Notes: generated from the sequence alone by a model not told the origin. Positions 1 through 13,587 are shown, counted from the stretch's first letter. The stretch: DNA of 64,000 bases from Monosporascus cannonballus (GCA_004154925.1 QJNS01000061.1:1-64000), one strand, 5' to 3'. A program made the numbers and translations.

Positions 1-2230
1 TTTTAACGAACAGACCACTGAATCATTCTTCGCCCTATTGTTACCTGCAAATCAAGACCCTTTTCGGATACTGCTCATACCTCCAGGTGGATGTATGACA
101 GGTTCGTTACAATTATAATGCTTATTTTTACGCATTAGGACCCCGAAAAAAAACGATAATAAAGGCAAATTATTCCGGCTGGGTAATTAAAAAGTATTTA
201 TTTTAATTCGATTCGTTAAAACGTTTGTAATTAATTACGTATTTCTTAAGGAAATTATCGCCAACTAAATATAATTACGAAATATATGATAAATAATTAT
301 TAATTATTATTAAAACATTAATAAAATAAAAAAAGAAATTTTAAAAACTAATTAATCTTTTTATAATCTTAATAAATTACGTAAACTTTTAATATTTTAT
401 AAATATCCGCAAATCTACTAAAAAACAAATTTAATAAACCGGTTTTTTATCCACCTTTAATTTCGTATTTAAATATTGCCTTAATAAATTAATAAATTAA
501 CCCGATACCATATTTCGCAAATTATAAAACGTATTTTATAGCCAAAAAAATATTAAGTTTAAAAGGCGGGTAATTTGGTTAATTAAGGAAAAATAATTAT
601 TTAATAAATTAACGTAAATTTAAAAAATTTTGATAACCGTAATTTACTTAAGATAAGAAAATAACGAACAACCGGTTATACCTTTTAGCAAAGAAATATT
701 CCTTAAAGAAAACCTTTAAAAAATATAAGATTTAAAAATTACCAAAAATAAAACCTTAAATATGGCGTACGCCGCCGTGGCCCAAAAATTACGTAATTTC
801 TTTCCGGTTATAAACGCAATAAAAATTTTTATAACGAAATACTTTTTTAACTTTAAAATTTTTTTATAATTTAAAGAATATATTTAGGTCCTTATTTAGG
901 AATTATTCCGGACGTTATTAATTTAATAAATATACGACTTTTATATTACTGGCCACTTAAAAAAACGTTACGTTAATAATATTAATTTGTAATTATTATT
1001 AACCGAAACAAATTTAAGATATATATCGTTTTTGCCATAATTATAACGTATATAATAGGTTATACGTATAAAAGAAAACGAAAAAAGGGTTATTACGGCC
1101 GTTACTTATTCCAAATTAATTTTATTTAAATTTTTCGGTAAATTTTATAATCGATTTACCGGTAAAATAAAAAAAGGACTTTTATTTTTTTATAATACTT
1201 TATAATTATTTAACGAAAACGGTTATTTTAAAATTAATATTTAATATGGACGCAAAAATATATATTTAATGTTTTATTACTTATTATTAAAAATATTACG
1301 GTTTCCCTAAAAAATTAATATTTAATAAAAAAAGTAATTAAATAAACAAATTTTAAACCTATTTATATAACTTAGTAAATATATAATAATAACTTAATAT
1401 ATTTTTTTATTCCTAAATGGATAAAATTATGGAAAAAATTAACTAAAAGATTTTCACGTATTTTCGTTACTTTATAAATTACATATAATATAATTAAGCC
1501 GAATTTTTACCGGTAATATAATTAACCCTTAATAATAAAAATTCCTTATTAAAAATAAACTTTTTTTAACTTACGGATATAATATAAAATTTATTAACAA
1601 AGTACCGGTAATTACTTAATTAATTCCCGAAATAAAAAAAGTTATAAATTTTATTAAAAAATTACGAAAAAAATACGAAATTCGTATAAGCTATTATAAC
1701 GTTAATATAAATCCGGATAAAGCAATTAATTAATATTTCCAGAAAATAAATATCGTATTTTAAAATAAGGAACCTAATATAATTAAATTTAAAAAACGTA
1801 ATTATTTTATAATTATTTAAAAAATAATTTTAGATATATATTAAATACAAAATTATTGCAATTATGCCGTATAATACCGTAAAATTAAATATATTATCGC
1901 GAATATATTCGAAATTCGATATAAATTTTTTAAAATTAATAATAAAAAACTTATTATTTAATTAAATTCTAAATAATAATTACTTATTACCGATATTATT
2001 AAAAAATATATATATAATAAAATATATATTAAAAATTAAAAACAGGTACATAAGTTGCGGTCGCTAAAAAGAATTATTCGTAAAATAAGTAGATTATATC
2101 GAACTAATATAAAAATTATGTAATAATTTTGAAAATATAATTACCCTTAATAATTTCGAAAAACTATTTAAAAATAAAAACGAAATTAGCGAAAACGTAA
2201 AGGCATAAATAAGAATAAAAAGAAAAAGAT
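1..2230. repeat. RIP-mutated AT-rich repeat DNA, not classified
   Basis: The first 120 or so bases have near-normal composition and match nothing I recognise. From about 150 the sequence is extremely AT-rich, with stop codons in every frame. I could not follow a reverse transcriptase or transposase motif through it with confidence. Composition is the same as in the clearly RIP-mutated retroelements that follow, so it is most likely another inactivated transposon. The class is unknown. Confidence 0.6.
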
Positions 2231-2480
2231 ATATGTAAAGCTGCTGCCGCCTCGCCGCAGCCTTGTTATTTCCTAAAGGCGAAAAAAGGGGTGATATTAT
2301 AGGCTAAAGCCTATAGGGCCGCTCGGGCTTACGGAACGAGTTCCTTAGCCCGAGTTCACCCATATGTATATAAAAAGCAGCCACCTCGCTAGTGGCTAGC
2401 TGTTTCTCCCTTTTTCTCCTTACCTTGAATATAAACTTTCGTTGGGCCGTGCCTCCGTTCAGCCTACGCATCGTGCCCGT
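2231..2480. other. Less AT-rich island with hairpin-forming repeats
   Basis: This stretch keeps a much higher GC content than its flanks. It holds several short inverted repeats: GCTGC/GCAGC near 2240-2265, AGGCT-AAGCCT near 2301-2312, and a longer imperfect hairpin near 2321-2353 with arms CTCGGGCT...AGCCCGAG and an inner GGAAC/GTTCC. It lies just upstream of the Ty3-type pol remnant that starts near 2640, so it may be leader or LTR-derived sequence. I found no matching LTR at the other end. Confidence 0.4.
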
Positions 2481-2639
2481 CACAGTCGATGATATCAGTG
2501 CTATATACATTAAAAAAAACAAAGATATATCTATAAACGAATTACTTGTATACACTAGCAAAACTTTAATTTTAACAGCTAGGCCGCAACAGATCTTAAA
2601 AATTAACAATAATACATATATTTACGTACCTTTATAACG

Positions 2640-5600
2640 TAAAATACAATAAACAAAAAAGTAACGATTAAAAGCTGGCGAAAAAAGAAAAATTACTTTT
2701 AAGAAAAACTCTGAATATTATTACAAATAATATAACTACTAAACGAACGAAAAATTCCTACAACAATCGGCAAAAAAATCGTACAGCGAAATATCAGCAA
2801 ACTAAAATTCTAGTTAACCTTCGAAATAAATCTAAAACAGCGAAAGAATTCAAAAAAATAACTAAGAAAATAACGAAAAACACTAATCCAGTATTTATCG
2901 AATTATTAAAAGTTTTTTCCCGCAAAAATTATCTAGCTAAAACAGTAGCTAAAACAATAATAGAAGCGGCTAAAATAATTCACGATATAAAATATTTAAC
3001 TGAAAAATCGAGTTAAGCGATTAGATATTAATCTAAAAGACGGACGCTATTTATAAAAAAGCGATAGATTAGCGATAAAAAAAGAGCCGACAACGGCGAA
3101 AACATCTTAAAAAGGCTTTATATATAATAATAAAAGCACTAAAACAAAAACAAAAACAGATTATATTATATATATAAATCAAAGATAATGAATATACTAT
3201 AATAATAAAAAGTAAAACTTTAATTGCGAACTACATTATATCGAAGATAATTAATTTATTAAAACTATTTTACAAGAATAAAAAATAATTCTATATAATT
3301 AAAAACGCCGAAAGTCAAATATTTACTTACGATAACAAATAAATTAACTGCTAAATTCATTACCTTAAACTTTTATTAAAAAAGAAAAATAAATTATTAA
3401 TTTCAATATTTTCTTATTAAAAAGTTACAATATAATCCTTTGAAAACTGTAGTTATATCAATATAACTCCTTGATTAATTAAAGAACTAAGTAGAGAAAA
3501 CTTTTTTACACTTTATTAACAAGCACGATTTAATCGAAAAAAGATCTTAATATTCGAGCTGTAAAGACAATAATAACGAATGCAGGTATAAAAACACAAC
3601 AGATATCGTACTACTTACAAAAACATAATATAAAAAAACGGGCCGAACAAAAAAATACGACATATTATTGTATATATTAAAATATAATTCACACAAATAA
3701 ATAACGACTTATAGAACCAGTTTAAAACGTCAGAAAAAATGGCTAATATACTACTACAATATCGAAAATACCATCAATTATTTCCAAAAAAACATGAAAC
3801 AGAATTACTAAAATATAACAAATAAAATCATAAAATAATTTTAAAAATAGCAAAACGACTACCTTTTATTCGATTTACAATCTAAACGGAACTAAATTTT
3901 ACGTACTTTGTAAATACGTTAAAGGTAAGCTTAAAATAGATATACCCGACGTTTTAAATTATTAATAAAATATTCGATATTCTTTATACTAAAGAAAATA
4001 AAAAAGAATTACAGTTGATTATCGATTATCGATAACTTAATAATATTATCAGTAAAAAACAAATACCTTTACCCTTAATTATTAAAATAGAAAACTATTT
4101 TTATAAAGAAAATAATTTATTACTTTAAATCTTAAAAACAGTTATAATTTAATACAAATTAAACTAGAGTACAAATAAAAACAACTTTTAAAACGAAATA
4201 CGAATTATTCGAATATCTAATTATACCTTTTAAACTTACGAACGTACTAGCAATATTTTAACAAATAACTAATTACGTATTACGAAAACACTTAGATATT
4301 TTCGTTACATATTATCTTGATAACATTCTTATTTATTCGAAAATAAAAAAAGCACATATAAAATACGTTCATAAATTCCTTTAAGTTTTATAAAACGCAA
4401 ACTTTTAAATTAACTTAAAAAAGCAAATTTTATATTTAAAAAAGTACAATTTTTAGGATATATCAATATCTCGATATATTTTAAAATAAACCTTAAAAAT
4501 ATTGCAGCAGCCAAAAAATAAATTACGCTTATAATAATTAGAGAAACTTAACTTTCATCAGGTTTGCTAAGTATTATCGAAAATCTATTCGTAACTTTAG
4601 AAAAATTACAACATCTTTCATAAATTTAACGAACAAAAACAATTGTTATAAATATAGCAAGTAAAAAAGAACGTTTTAATAAATTAAAAAAGCTATTATT
4701 AACGAACTAACATTAATTATATGTGACTTAAAACAACTAATTACGCTTAAAACCAATACTTGGAATTATATAAAAGGCGTAATAATTAAATAACAAAACG
4801 ATTAAAATAACTTATATCTTATTGTCTTATACTTTTATAAATTAAAAAAACCATACTAAACGTATATTAACTATCGTTAACTTATTTAAGGAATTTATAT
4901 ATTATGTTATAAAAGCTTTTATCAAATTAAAATATATACGAATTATAAAAAATAGCGTTTATTTTATAAATACGAAATAGTTCGTAAAACGATAGTTACG
5001 TTACGCTCAGTACTTTTCTAAATTTAACTACGTTATATTTTATCGCAAAAGATTAAAATATGGCAGAGTAAACGTTATTATCAGACGATCAAAATTTTAA
5101 AAAAATAATCAAGATTAAATAAACGATTTTTGATATTATTCTAGAAGAATATTTACAACAAAAGTAAATCGGTACTATTAGAAATATTATATCAAATATA
5201 CATTAGCAAATCTAGTAATATAACGACAGCCTATTAAAAAACTAAAAAACGGATAAAATTCAGATTGTAAAAGAATGTTAGAAAGCTAATATATGAAAAA
5301 TATACGAATATTAATTATACAGACATTGAAAAATTTATAAAACCCTAAAATGAATATAAAAAACATATTATTTTCTTGATATAAAATCAAAAATGCAAAT
5401 ATTTTAACGATAATATAATTTATATAACAAAATTAAAGTATTATATCATAAGTTACACGAATAATTACAATTATTATTAATCGATTTATAAAAGCTTTTT
5501 TAATTTCATATTCTTTAATAAAGATAGAAATGTAAAGTAAGCAATATATTTTTTAAATATATATTTAGTATACATGAATTATTAATAAAAATTATTTTCG

Positions 5601-6375
5601 ATAAAGAAACGATACTTGGTTTAACGTTTTAGTAAAACTTAATAATATTAAGCGGCTTAAATTATAAATTAATAATTACTTTCAGATTATACGTTAATAG
5701 ATAGATAAAAGGAACGAAGTAAACGTCAGAAATTTACTTACAATATTATATGAATTACGAATAGAATAATTTGATGAAAAAGTTTCTTATTATATAATTA
5801 GCTTATAATACTACTTCGTATAAAGGTATTAGAATAATTGTCGTAATTATTAATTTCGAATTTGTATTAAAAGTTTATAAAAACTTTCTAAAAAAAGAAT
5901 TAGTTAATACCAAAGTAATTTTAATGTAAAAATAACTCAAATAGTTATATATTACGATAAAAATACAATTCGAATTCGTTTATAATTAAACGAAAAAAAT
6001 ATTAAAACAAAGAGACTAAATTACAAACTTAATATTAAATATATCGATTTATATAAGATTATTAAGAAACATTTAAAATATAATTGCGAATTAAAGTTAT
6101 TACTAAAATTTAAACTTTATTTAATTTTTTTTATTTTATTAATTAAATTAATAGCAGCCATAAACAAACTTATACGAGATAGAATTAGATAAAAATAAAC
6201 AATATTTCGACGTATAAAATAAAGAAAGATTTTAATATGCGTAAGCAAAATGGTCTAACTTAGTACTCGATTAAATGGAAGAATTTTCTAGATTTCAAAA
6301 ATATCTAAAAATTCACCAAGAATTTTATAAGCAACGCCGAAACCGCCAGACAATGCGCCCCAGTCAACTTTATTA
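2640..6375 (+). mobile_element. Ty3/gypsy retrotransposon remnant, pol plus chromodomain (RIP-inactivated)
   Basis: A plus-strand pol can be followed through many RIP stops. Reverse transcriptase lies at about 3990-4500: the region reading IDYR-LNN is near 4015-4050, and the active-site box reads YLDN (from YLDD) near 4313-4340. The integrase amino-terminal part is at about 5150-5350. The integrase carboxyl-terminal part near 5950-6200 reads LNYKLNIKYIDLYKI, which is typical of Ty3 elements. A chromodomain-like tail, ending in a stretch reading MRPSQL, is at about 6235-6370. No intact open frame remains. The 5' end is not defined. A convergent coiled-coil frame on the minus strand overlaps or abuts the 3' end. 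The junction after RNase H (…QQYND/…KTDKI) resembles the element at 8799-12900 and the fragment at 30500-31275, so the three are one family. Confidence 0.75.
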
Positions 6376-6437
6376 ACTAACTAGTTAATATTTCCAATAC
6401 CAGGCAAGTTAGTCAACGTAGTATTTTTTAAATCTTT

Positions 6438-6785
6438 TTATTTTTTAAAAAAATGTTCGTATTTCTTTATAGTTTTCATATCTAAAACGTTACGACAAAT
6501 TAAATCTATTTCGCGTTTTCGTAAAAGTTTCTTTTGATTTCGTAGACGAGCTAGATGACCGAATAACTCGTTTAGATATTGTTGAGCTTTTAATAGTTCC
6601 TTTTTAGCAAGACGTTTTTTCAGCTTTAGACGGTCTTCCTCGGCGGATAGTTTATAGTATTCGTTTTTAAAAGGACCGAATATATCGGATGGATATCTCA
6701 AATAAGTATAAAAGCTACATTTGGAAAAGCTCAAAAACATTTTACATTTCGTTTTTTCGAAAGCATAACGAGAACAAAGGGCCAT
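6438..6785 (-). pseudogene. Coiled-coil retroelement-associated ORF (115 residues still open)
   Basis: A 115-residue minus-strand frame has survived RIP. After a short Cys-containing amino end it is a strongly charged heptad-like helix: LSAEEDRLKLKKRLAKK, then a stretch reading LARLRNQKKLLRKRE at about residues 78-92. That is the pattern of the abundant fungal repetitive proteins with a carboxyl-terminal coiled coil. Past its stop, the same frame continues with a VDWGALSGGFGV-like stretch down to about 6330. This resembles the DW-containing tail of the related frames at 29440-29760 and 35090-35300, so the stop at 6438 may itself be a RIP product. It is convergent to pol at 2640-6375. Product function is unknown: it could be an accessory Gag-like protein or a regulator of the element. 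Expression is unlikely inside a RIP block. Confidence 0.5.
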
Positions 6786-6814
6786 ATTAAAACCAGATCG
6801 CGTAATACGCTTAG

Positions 6815-6964
6815 TGTTACGGCACTAGCAAAGCGGCTTATTCAAGCCGCCGTTTCGCTATATATATGCCAGCCCTACGCGCTTGCTAGATAGCTTTCTT
6901 CTTTCTTTCTCGTGCAATAATAGAATATCTTCCAGAAACCCAAAAGACGTACAGCGCCGTAACA
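6815..6964 (+). repeat. Solo LTR (150 bp) with perfect termini and 5-bp target duplication
   Basis: The element begins TGTTACGGC (6815-6823) and ends GCCGTAACA (6956-6964), a perfect 9-bp inverted terminus with TG...CA ends. It is flanked on both sides by CTTAG (6810-6814 and 6965-6969), a 5-bp target duplication as made by retroviral-type integrases. It contains an internal GCGGCTT/AAGCCGC hairpin, a TATATATA stretch and a CTTT-rich region. It is markedly less RIP-mutated than its surroundings. It sits just upstream of the start of the coiled-coil frame at 6438-6785. A very small MITE is an alternative reading, but the TG...CA ends and 5-bp duplication favour a solo LTR. Confidence 0.75.
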
Positions 6965-6969
6965 CTTAG

Positions 6970-8410
6970 AAAGAAAAACGGTATTACGACGTTTGCGAAA
7001 TTTTGACTTTCGTTTAGATATTAAATTAACTATAATAATAAAAGGAGTTGAAAAAAGGAAGAAATATATCTAAGAAACATTATACACTAACAAATAAATT
7101 ATCTTTAAGAATAAAGATTTTGAAAAAAAAAGATTATATTATAATCTAGTAAAGCATAGCTTATAGTAGACGGTCAAACGCAAAAGTTAAATAGCTTCGA
7201 CTATTATTAAAGAGATTACGTAATCGGCCAATTCGAATTTAAGATATTTACGACGTTAACGACGTTAACAAAGAAAATATATCTTAATCAACTAAGTTAC
7301 AATTAATGTAAAAAATAAAAAAAAACTAGGTAAATTAGATTAACAGTAACTAATAGTAATAAATCACCAATTATGGATTAAATATATATATATTTCCTTT
7401 CTTATTATCTAGATAATTAATACTTTGTAATATTTAATTTAGTTACTTAGATTAATTTTAGATATTTATTAGTACTAAACGTAACTAGATTACGTTTTTA
7501 CTTAAAATTTAAAATACGACTATTAAAATAAACTATACGATTAGATTTAATAATTAATTAAACTAGCTAGTCGTTATAACAATAAATCTTAAAGGTTAAA
7601 CTTGAATTAAAAAATTATCCAGTTTTACATCGTTTATTTAGTTCTTAAATCGTTTTAAATTTAATTGATTCTTAGAATTTGAATATATATTAAAGAGGTT
7701 TTTAATTTTATTAAAAATAGTTTTTATTTCTTAAATACTTAGATAATTACTAGCAGGTCTTTGTTATAAATAAAATATTTAAGTTCTGTACTTGAAAAAC
7801 TTTAAAAAAGTAAGTTATTAGGTATTATTTTGTAATGTTTTTCTAGTAATTTAAAAATTGCTTCAAAAGTATAGTTTAATATATCTATTTTGTGTTCTTT
7901 TCTTTTGTAAAGATTAGGAAATTTCGTTACTAAAATATTAGTAATTTTGTTTTTAATTTTTAAAGGGCTTTTTTTAATTTTCTTCGAAAGTTCGAACTCT
8001 TTTTCAACATATTTCTTTGTAGTGAGTTTCGTTAAGAAATAGGCCAATTTTTCGAAATCTTTAATTAAGCTATATATATATCTAATAAATCTTAGAAATT
8101 GGCGGATGTTAATAATAGTTGCCTGATCAGAAATAAGTAAATTCTTAATTTCGATTCGTATGATTTAATATAAATTTTAATAATGTATATTACGTAACCA
8201 CCGATCGAATTATATTATATCTAATTAGAACAAAAACGCTAACTTTATTATTTGATAATAAAAATCTAATAAGTACTTAAAACAACGTCTTTTTCGAAAA
8301 TAATATATTAAATCGAAAAAAAACTTTAAATTTACGTTATAACGCTGTTCGAAAAAGTAATTAAATAACGAGCGAATAAATAAAATATTATAAATACTTT
8401 TATAATCGAT
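6970..8410 (-). mobile_element. Ty3/gypsy pol fragment (RT end and RNase H), minus strand
   Basis: Read on the minus strand, 8110-7990 gives a stretch reading IRQFLRFIRYIYSLIKDFEKLAYFLTKL in overlapping pieces. This is the connection region of Ty3 elements (family pattern VRSFLGFANYYRRFIKDFSKIA), between reverse transcriptase and RNase H. The small open frame at 7802-8047 is part of it. The rest is AT-rich with many stops. The upstream half of pol is missing because the LTR at 8411 interrupts it. Confidence 0.55.
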
Positions 8411-8798
8411 ATGTTACGACCCAACCCAAAATTAGGCCACAAAGACGGTCGGACCCACAAAAAGGGGTCACGTAATTTGGATCTCTCTTGGCATTAAGAT
8501 CCAAATAAATCCATACAGAACTAACCAAATCTAATGGCATTGGATCTGTAATAACGCCAAGATCTAATAAAGATCCAATTAACCTATAAAAATATATATA
8601 TTTATTAATTCCATAGTTTAAATAGTTTTCATTTATAATACTTATTAATATTAATCGTTTATAATACGTTTCTATATTTTTGGTATTAAAAAACGTAATA
8701 TGATTATTATATTTATTGCTTAGATTCTTACGATACTCCTGCTAACATAAACCCGTACCACTTAGGTTTAATAAATATGTTAAACCGCCTAGCCGTTA
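8411..8798 (+). repeat. LTR of the TGTNACGRC family (388 bp)
   Basis: Starts TGTTACGACCCAACCC and ends GCCTAGCCGTTATA. Allowing for RIP the ends are inverted copies (TGTTACGAC and TGTGACGGC). The right 80 bases match, in the same or inverted orientation, the repeats at 13348, 28758 and 36182. It precedes a plus-oriented gag-pol remnant and so reads as its 5' LTR. The middle carries several GGATCT/AGATCC inverted motifs. Flanking pentamers CGATA and CGTTA are only similar. Confidence 0.6.
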
Positions 8799-11700
8799 TA
8801 CGTTACAAACTCTTGTTCAGTAATACCGTTAAACTCTAAGCAATATTCAATACTGTCAAAATATTAACCAGCACTGAAGAAATACCTACTTAGCGGCTTT
8901 AGGCTCGAATTCGGAAGTTGGAAAGAAAAGTTCGACAACTTAAGGCTACGCCACCTACCCAAACCTTTTTCGCTCGCATAAAGCCCAAAAAGCCGGAACT
9001 TTACGATAAAAAAGGTAACTCTTAAACTTTCCTAATTTAGGTACGAATTTACTTTCGTTTTTTAAATCTTAGCAATTTAGCAGATATAATTCTAATAATA
9101 AAAGCATGCCTAATAGGAAATACGGCTAATTAATTTAAGCCTATCATAAGAAATTTTTTGAAAATAAAAAAGCCGGATAAAAAGGACTTTATTAATAAAA
9201 ATCTTTTTATTTTATATTAACTTTAAAAATAAAATATGCGATAATTTCGGCAATTTGGATAAAAAACGATTTACAGCCTAATAATTTTTGTAATTCCGAT
9301 AAAAAGAATTTATATCTAAATACGCTATAACTTTTAAAAATTTTGCGGTTAAAGCCGGATAAGGAAATAATAAGGCCGATATTTTTATTAACATATTTTA
9401 TAAAAAATTAAAGAATAATATAAAAAATAAAATTATTCGGATTAAATAATTAATTATCTTAGATTAATATATTATAAAAGTAATTAAAATTAATAATCGA
9501 TAATTTGAAAAATAAAAAAAAAAGATAATACGTTTTACGTTCGGGATATAACAAGTCCAACCAGGGGGAAAAACGAGACGTACCCTTTACTTTTTACGGA
9601 ACGGCGTTAGGGCCTATGGAACTTGGCGTTACCTATAAATAAAATTGGAGCCAAATTAAATGCTTTAATTACGGCAAAATAAGATACAAGGCTTATAAGT
9701 ATAAAAAACCCAAAAAGCCACGATAGGATAACTAAACCTTTATACCGAAGAGACAGTCCAGAAATAACTAAGGAAACGATAGCAAAGCTATTAACATAAT
9801 CTAAGCCAAATACGTATTAGGCCTACGACAAAAGGTCTAATAAGGACCATTATAACAAGAAATCCGACGAAAAATGCGAAAAGCCAAAAAGCTGGCTTAA
9901 TAAATGTCGTAAATATAATAAAAAAAGCATTATAAAGATAATTACGCGAATATTAAAATTGGACAGAAAAAGTTTATCCCGGAATTCTTAATCGATACAG
10001 CAAAATATACGCCATATATTATCGATAACGAAAATATCCCGATTACGAAAAATAAAAATAATAAACTTACGAACGAATTACCCGTATATATTATAAGGGA
10101 TTTGATTTTTTAAACTGTACCGGAAATAATAAAAACGATAAATAATGGTATCGACAGTTTCGAACTATAGCCTCAGAAAATGTCCAGCAGTTGGCCGAAA
10201 TAGAAAGCTGGCCCGAAAAAAAGTAATATTCGTAAAAAAAAACCCTTTTCTTATTATAAATAATATAATTACTAAACGGAAAAGGAATTAATCCAGCATA
10301 CGGTAAAAAGCATTATTAAAAGTTATTACGGATTTTTATTTTTAATTAATATTTATTACATATCCCTAAAAGAAATATTAAAAAAAAATACGTGAATTTT
10401 ACAGAAAAACTTTAGAATAATAACCAAAATAACATATAATGGGATATAATCGTAAACATAAAAAATAATTTATTTAATAAGAAAAAAAAGGTAAAACAAT
10501 TAAGAATAACTAATACGATTTAAAGAAATAATACGCCGGTAATAACGACAAATATAACAGCTTAACGCATTAAACGAAAAAAAGCAAATAAAGCTTAATA
10601 AATTCGAATAAAAGTCAAAAAAAAGGTTACTTATACAAAAGCCGTAAAATAACGAAATTTAAAAAAATTAAAAAGAATTTTTTAAAAAGGCTTTAAATGC
10701 GACGATAAGAAACGTTAACGACCTTATTACTTTAGATATACGAATCGGAACGTATTAATATATCATAATAATAGACTGCGGAGCTTTAAGCGGGAATTAT
10801 ATGATATCAGATATAATTAATAAGTTTAAATTACTATGGAAATATAAATTAAAACCTTATACAACGACGAATGCCGAAAGTTAAGAATTCGTTTACGATA
10901 ATAAAAGAATTATACGCAAAATTAATTATTTTGAAACTTTTGTTAAAAAACGATATTAAACGGTTAATTTCGATATTGTTTTATTCGGAAATTACAATAT
11001 AATCTTAAGATTACTATGGATACGCCAGTACGGAATCTTAATTAATAAAAAAATTAGCTAAGTAAAATTTGCCTTATACCTTATTAACGGATAAGCGAAA
11101 AAGAATTGAAATTTTAATATTTAATTAATAATAATAACGAATATAGGCATAAGGATACGATAAAAACCTTATTATCTAAAGAAATAAAACATAAAAAGGA
11201 AAACGGGCATTAAAAAATACGACATATTATTATTATTATTAAAGCGAAATTAAAATAACTAAATAACGATTTAAAATAATAAGAACAGTAACTCCAAAAA
11301 TTAGAAACTCTAATTAATATACTATCATAATATTACGAATATAAGCAGCTTTTTAAGAAGGAATTCGATATAAAATTACCAGAACATAGCGAATAAAATT
11401 ATGAAATAATTTTTAAAAAAAGATTTTCGACAAAGTTTTACCTTATTTACAACTTTAAAAAAACGAATTACGTATTCTCAAAAAATACCTAAAAAATCGG
11501 CTATAAAAAAGATGGATTCGACTTTTAAAGTTACTAGCAGGATATCCAATATTTTTTATATTTAAAAAGAATAGAAAATTACGATTTATAGTTAATTATC
11601 GATAATTAAACGATATTACTATTAAAAATCGAATATTATTACCCTTAATTACGGAAATAAAAAATCGATTTTACGAAATTAAATGGTTTATAGTATTTAA

Positions 11701-12900
11701 TTTTAAAAATAGATATAACCTTATCAAAATCAAAAAAAGATACGAATAAAAAACGGTATTTAAGATATAATACGGACTGTTTAAATATTTGGTTATACCA
11801 ATAGGATTTACAAACTTATTAGTAATCTTTTAGCAAATAATTAATTACGTATTACAAAAATATCTCGATATTTTCGTCGTATGTTATCTCGACGATATTT
11901 TTATCTTTTCAGAAATAGAAAAAATATACGCAGAATACGTTCATAAAGTTTTTTAAGCTTTACAAAACGTAAAATTATTTATTAACGTAAAAGAAAATTA
12001 ATTCCATATATAAGAAATAAAATATCTGAGATATATTATTTCCCCAGGATATATCAAAATAAACCCTAAGAAAATCGCTGTAATTATAAAATAATAAACG
12101 CTAATACCGGTTAAGGAGGTACAAATATTTTTTTGGATTCGCTAATTATTATAGGAAATTTATTCGAAACTTTAGCAAAATAACTATACCTTTAACGAAT
12201 TTTACGAAAAAAAAGGAATTCAAATAGATACCAGATATGGAAAAAGTATTTCAGATTATCAAAAATGTAATTACTAGCAAGCCAATACTAATTATATACG
12301 ATTTAAACCGCTTTATTAAGCTAAAAACCGATATTTTAGATTACGCATTAAGCATAATAATCAGATAACGAAATAATTAAGATAAATTATACCCTATTAT
12401 ATTCTTTTCGCAAAAATTAAAAGGAACCGAACTTAATTACGGTATCTCAGATAAGGAATTTATGGTCATTATTATAGCATTTCGAAAGTTTAAGCACTTC
12501 CTAAAGGGAAATTTGCACCAGGTTAAAATTTATACGGATTATTAAAACTTTATCTAATTTATTACGACCAGAAAACTTATAGGACAATAATTAAAATACG
12601 CATAAAAATTGGCGAACTTTAATTTTATTATTATCTACAAGAAAAAATTAAAAAACGGCAAAACAAATTCTTTAAATAAGCGACCAGACCTCGAAAAAAA
12701 ATTGGTTAAAATTAGCTATATAATTTTTGATACCATTCCAAAAGGATATTTACCTTTACGACAGATTGCGACAATTCGGGCAGCACCTTTTAATATGTAT
12801 TAAAAAATTCAGCAATATAATAATAGTTTTCCAAAAAAATAACGTTTTAAAAGTTTAATAACCGTATAAATTCTTAATATTTGTAAAGTTTAAATAACTT
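8799..12900 (+). mobile_element. Ty3/gypsy retrotransposon remnant with gag, protease, RT and RNase H
   Basis: Plus-strand order is as expected for Ty3. A Gag zinc knuckle lies near 9658-9710 (CFNYGKIRYKAYKYKK, a RIP-damaged CCHC box of the CFNCGKxGH type). A protease-like DCGALSGNYM is near 10768-10800. Reverse transcriptase covers about 11560-12060 with YLDDIFIFSE intact near 11882-11911. RNase H covers about 12230-12690 and ends in an open stretch, 12609-12803, reading ANFNFIIIYKK then NGKTNSLNKRPDLE. This matches the family end (DALSRRPDLE). Integrase appears to be lost: homology fades after about 12900. Many TAG/TAA codons replace Trp and Gln. Confidence 0.75.
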
Positions 12901-13347
12901 CGTAAAACTATTTACAATTATTATCGTAACAAGTATTTATTCGATATTAATCTTTTTCGTAATAAAAGTTATATAAAATTAATAATTATAAATATTAATA
13001 TATTATAACTTTATAATTAATTCTAAAACTTTTTTAATAACAAAATATATTGTTTATTTATTATATATTTAAGTAATTAAACTCTTATATAACTTTGATT
13101 TTATAAACTTAAAAATTTTTATATAAAAATAACTTCGCTAACAGTTTACAAAAAGTTTAATAATTTTATTTCCCTATTTGAAATTATAATCATATTTTAT
13201 TTGTTAATTTTGTAAGTAATAACGCTGTTAAATAACAATATTACGAATTTTTAAAAATATTTGCGGTTTAAGTTATCTGCAAAAAATACGTTATTTAAAT
13301 ATAATAATAATCGCGTAAAACATTTTTCGTTTTTATTATATTATATA
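12901..13347. repeat. AT-rich RIP DNA, no recognisable feature
   Basis: Between the end of the pol homology and the next LTR-type repeat I see only AT-rich sequence with stops in all frames. Confidence 0.5.
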
Positions 13348-13587
13348 TATAACGGCTAGGCGGTTCAACTAATAATTAAACCTAAGTCGTACGGGTTTAT
13401 ATTAGCAGGAGTATCGTGGAAATCTATGTAATAAATACAGTAACTTGTTACGTCTTGTAATACTAAGAATATTTTAGATAACGATATTTTATTATACGCT
13501 AATGCTATTTACATTATAGTAATAACGAACGTATGTATTTGTTACAAGGTAATTAGATTTTAATTAAATCTTAACGTTATAATAAAT
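13348..13587 (-). repeat. LTR of the TGTNACGRC family, inverted relative to 8411-8798
   Basis: Begins TATAACGGCTAGGCGG (RIP form of TGTGACGGC...) and shares its first 200 or so bases with the repeats at 28758 and with the reverse strand of 36182 and 8798. Shared landmarks are TTAGTCGTACGGGTTTAT-like and TTAGCAGGAGTATCGTG. The far end is put at about 13587, at TTATAATA, by analogy with the end at 29090; this border is weak. It probably is the 3' LTR of a minus-oriented copy cut off by the family ii LTR at 13729. Confidence 0.5.
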
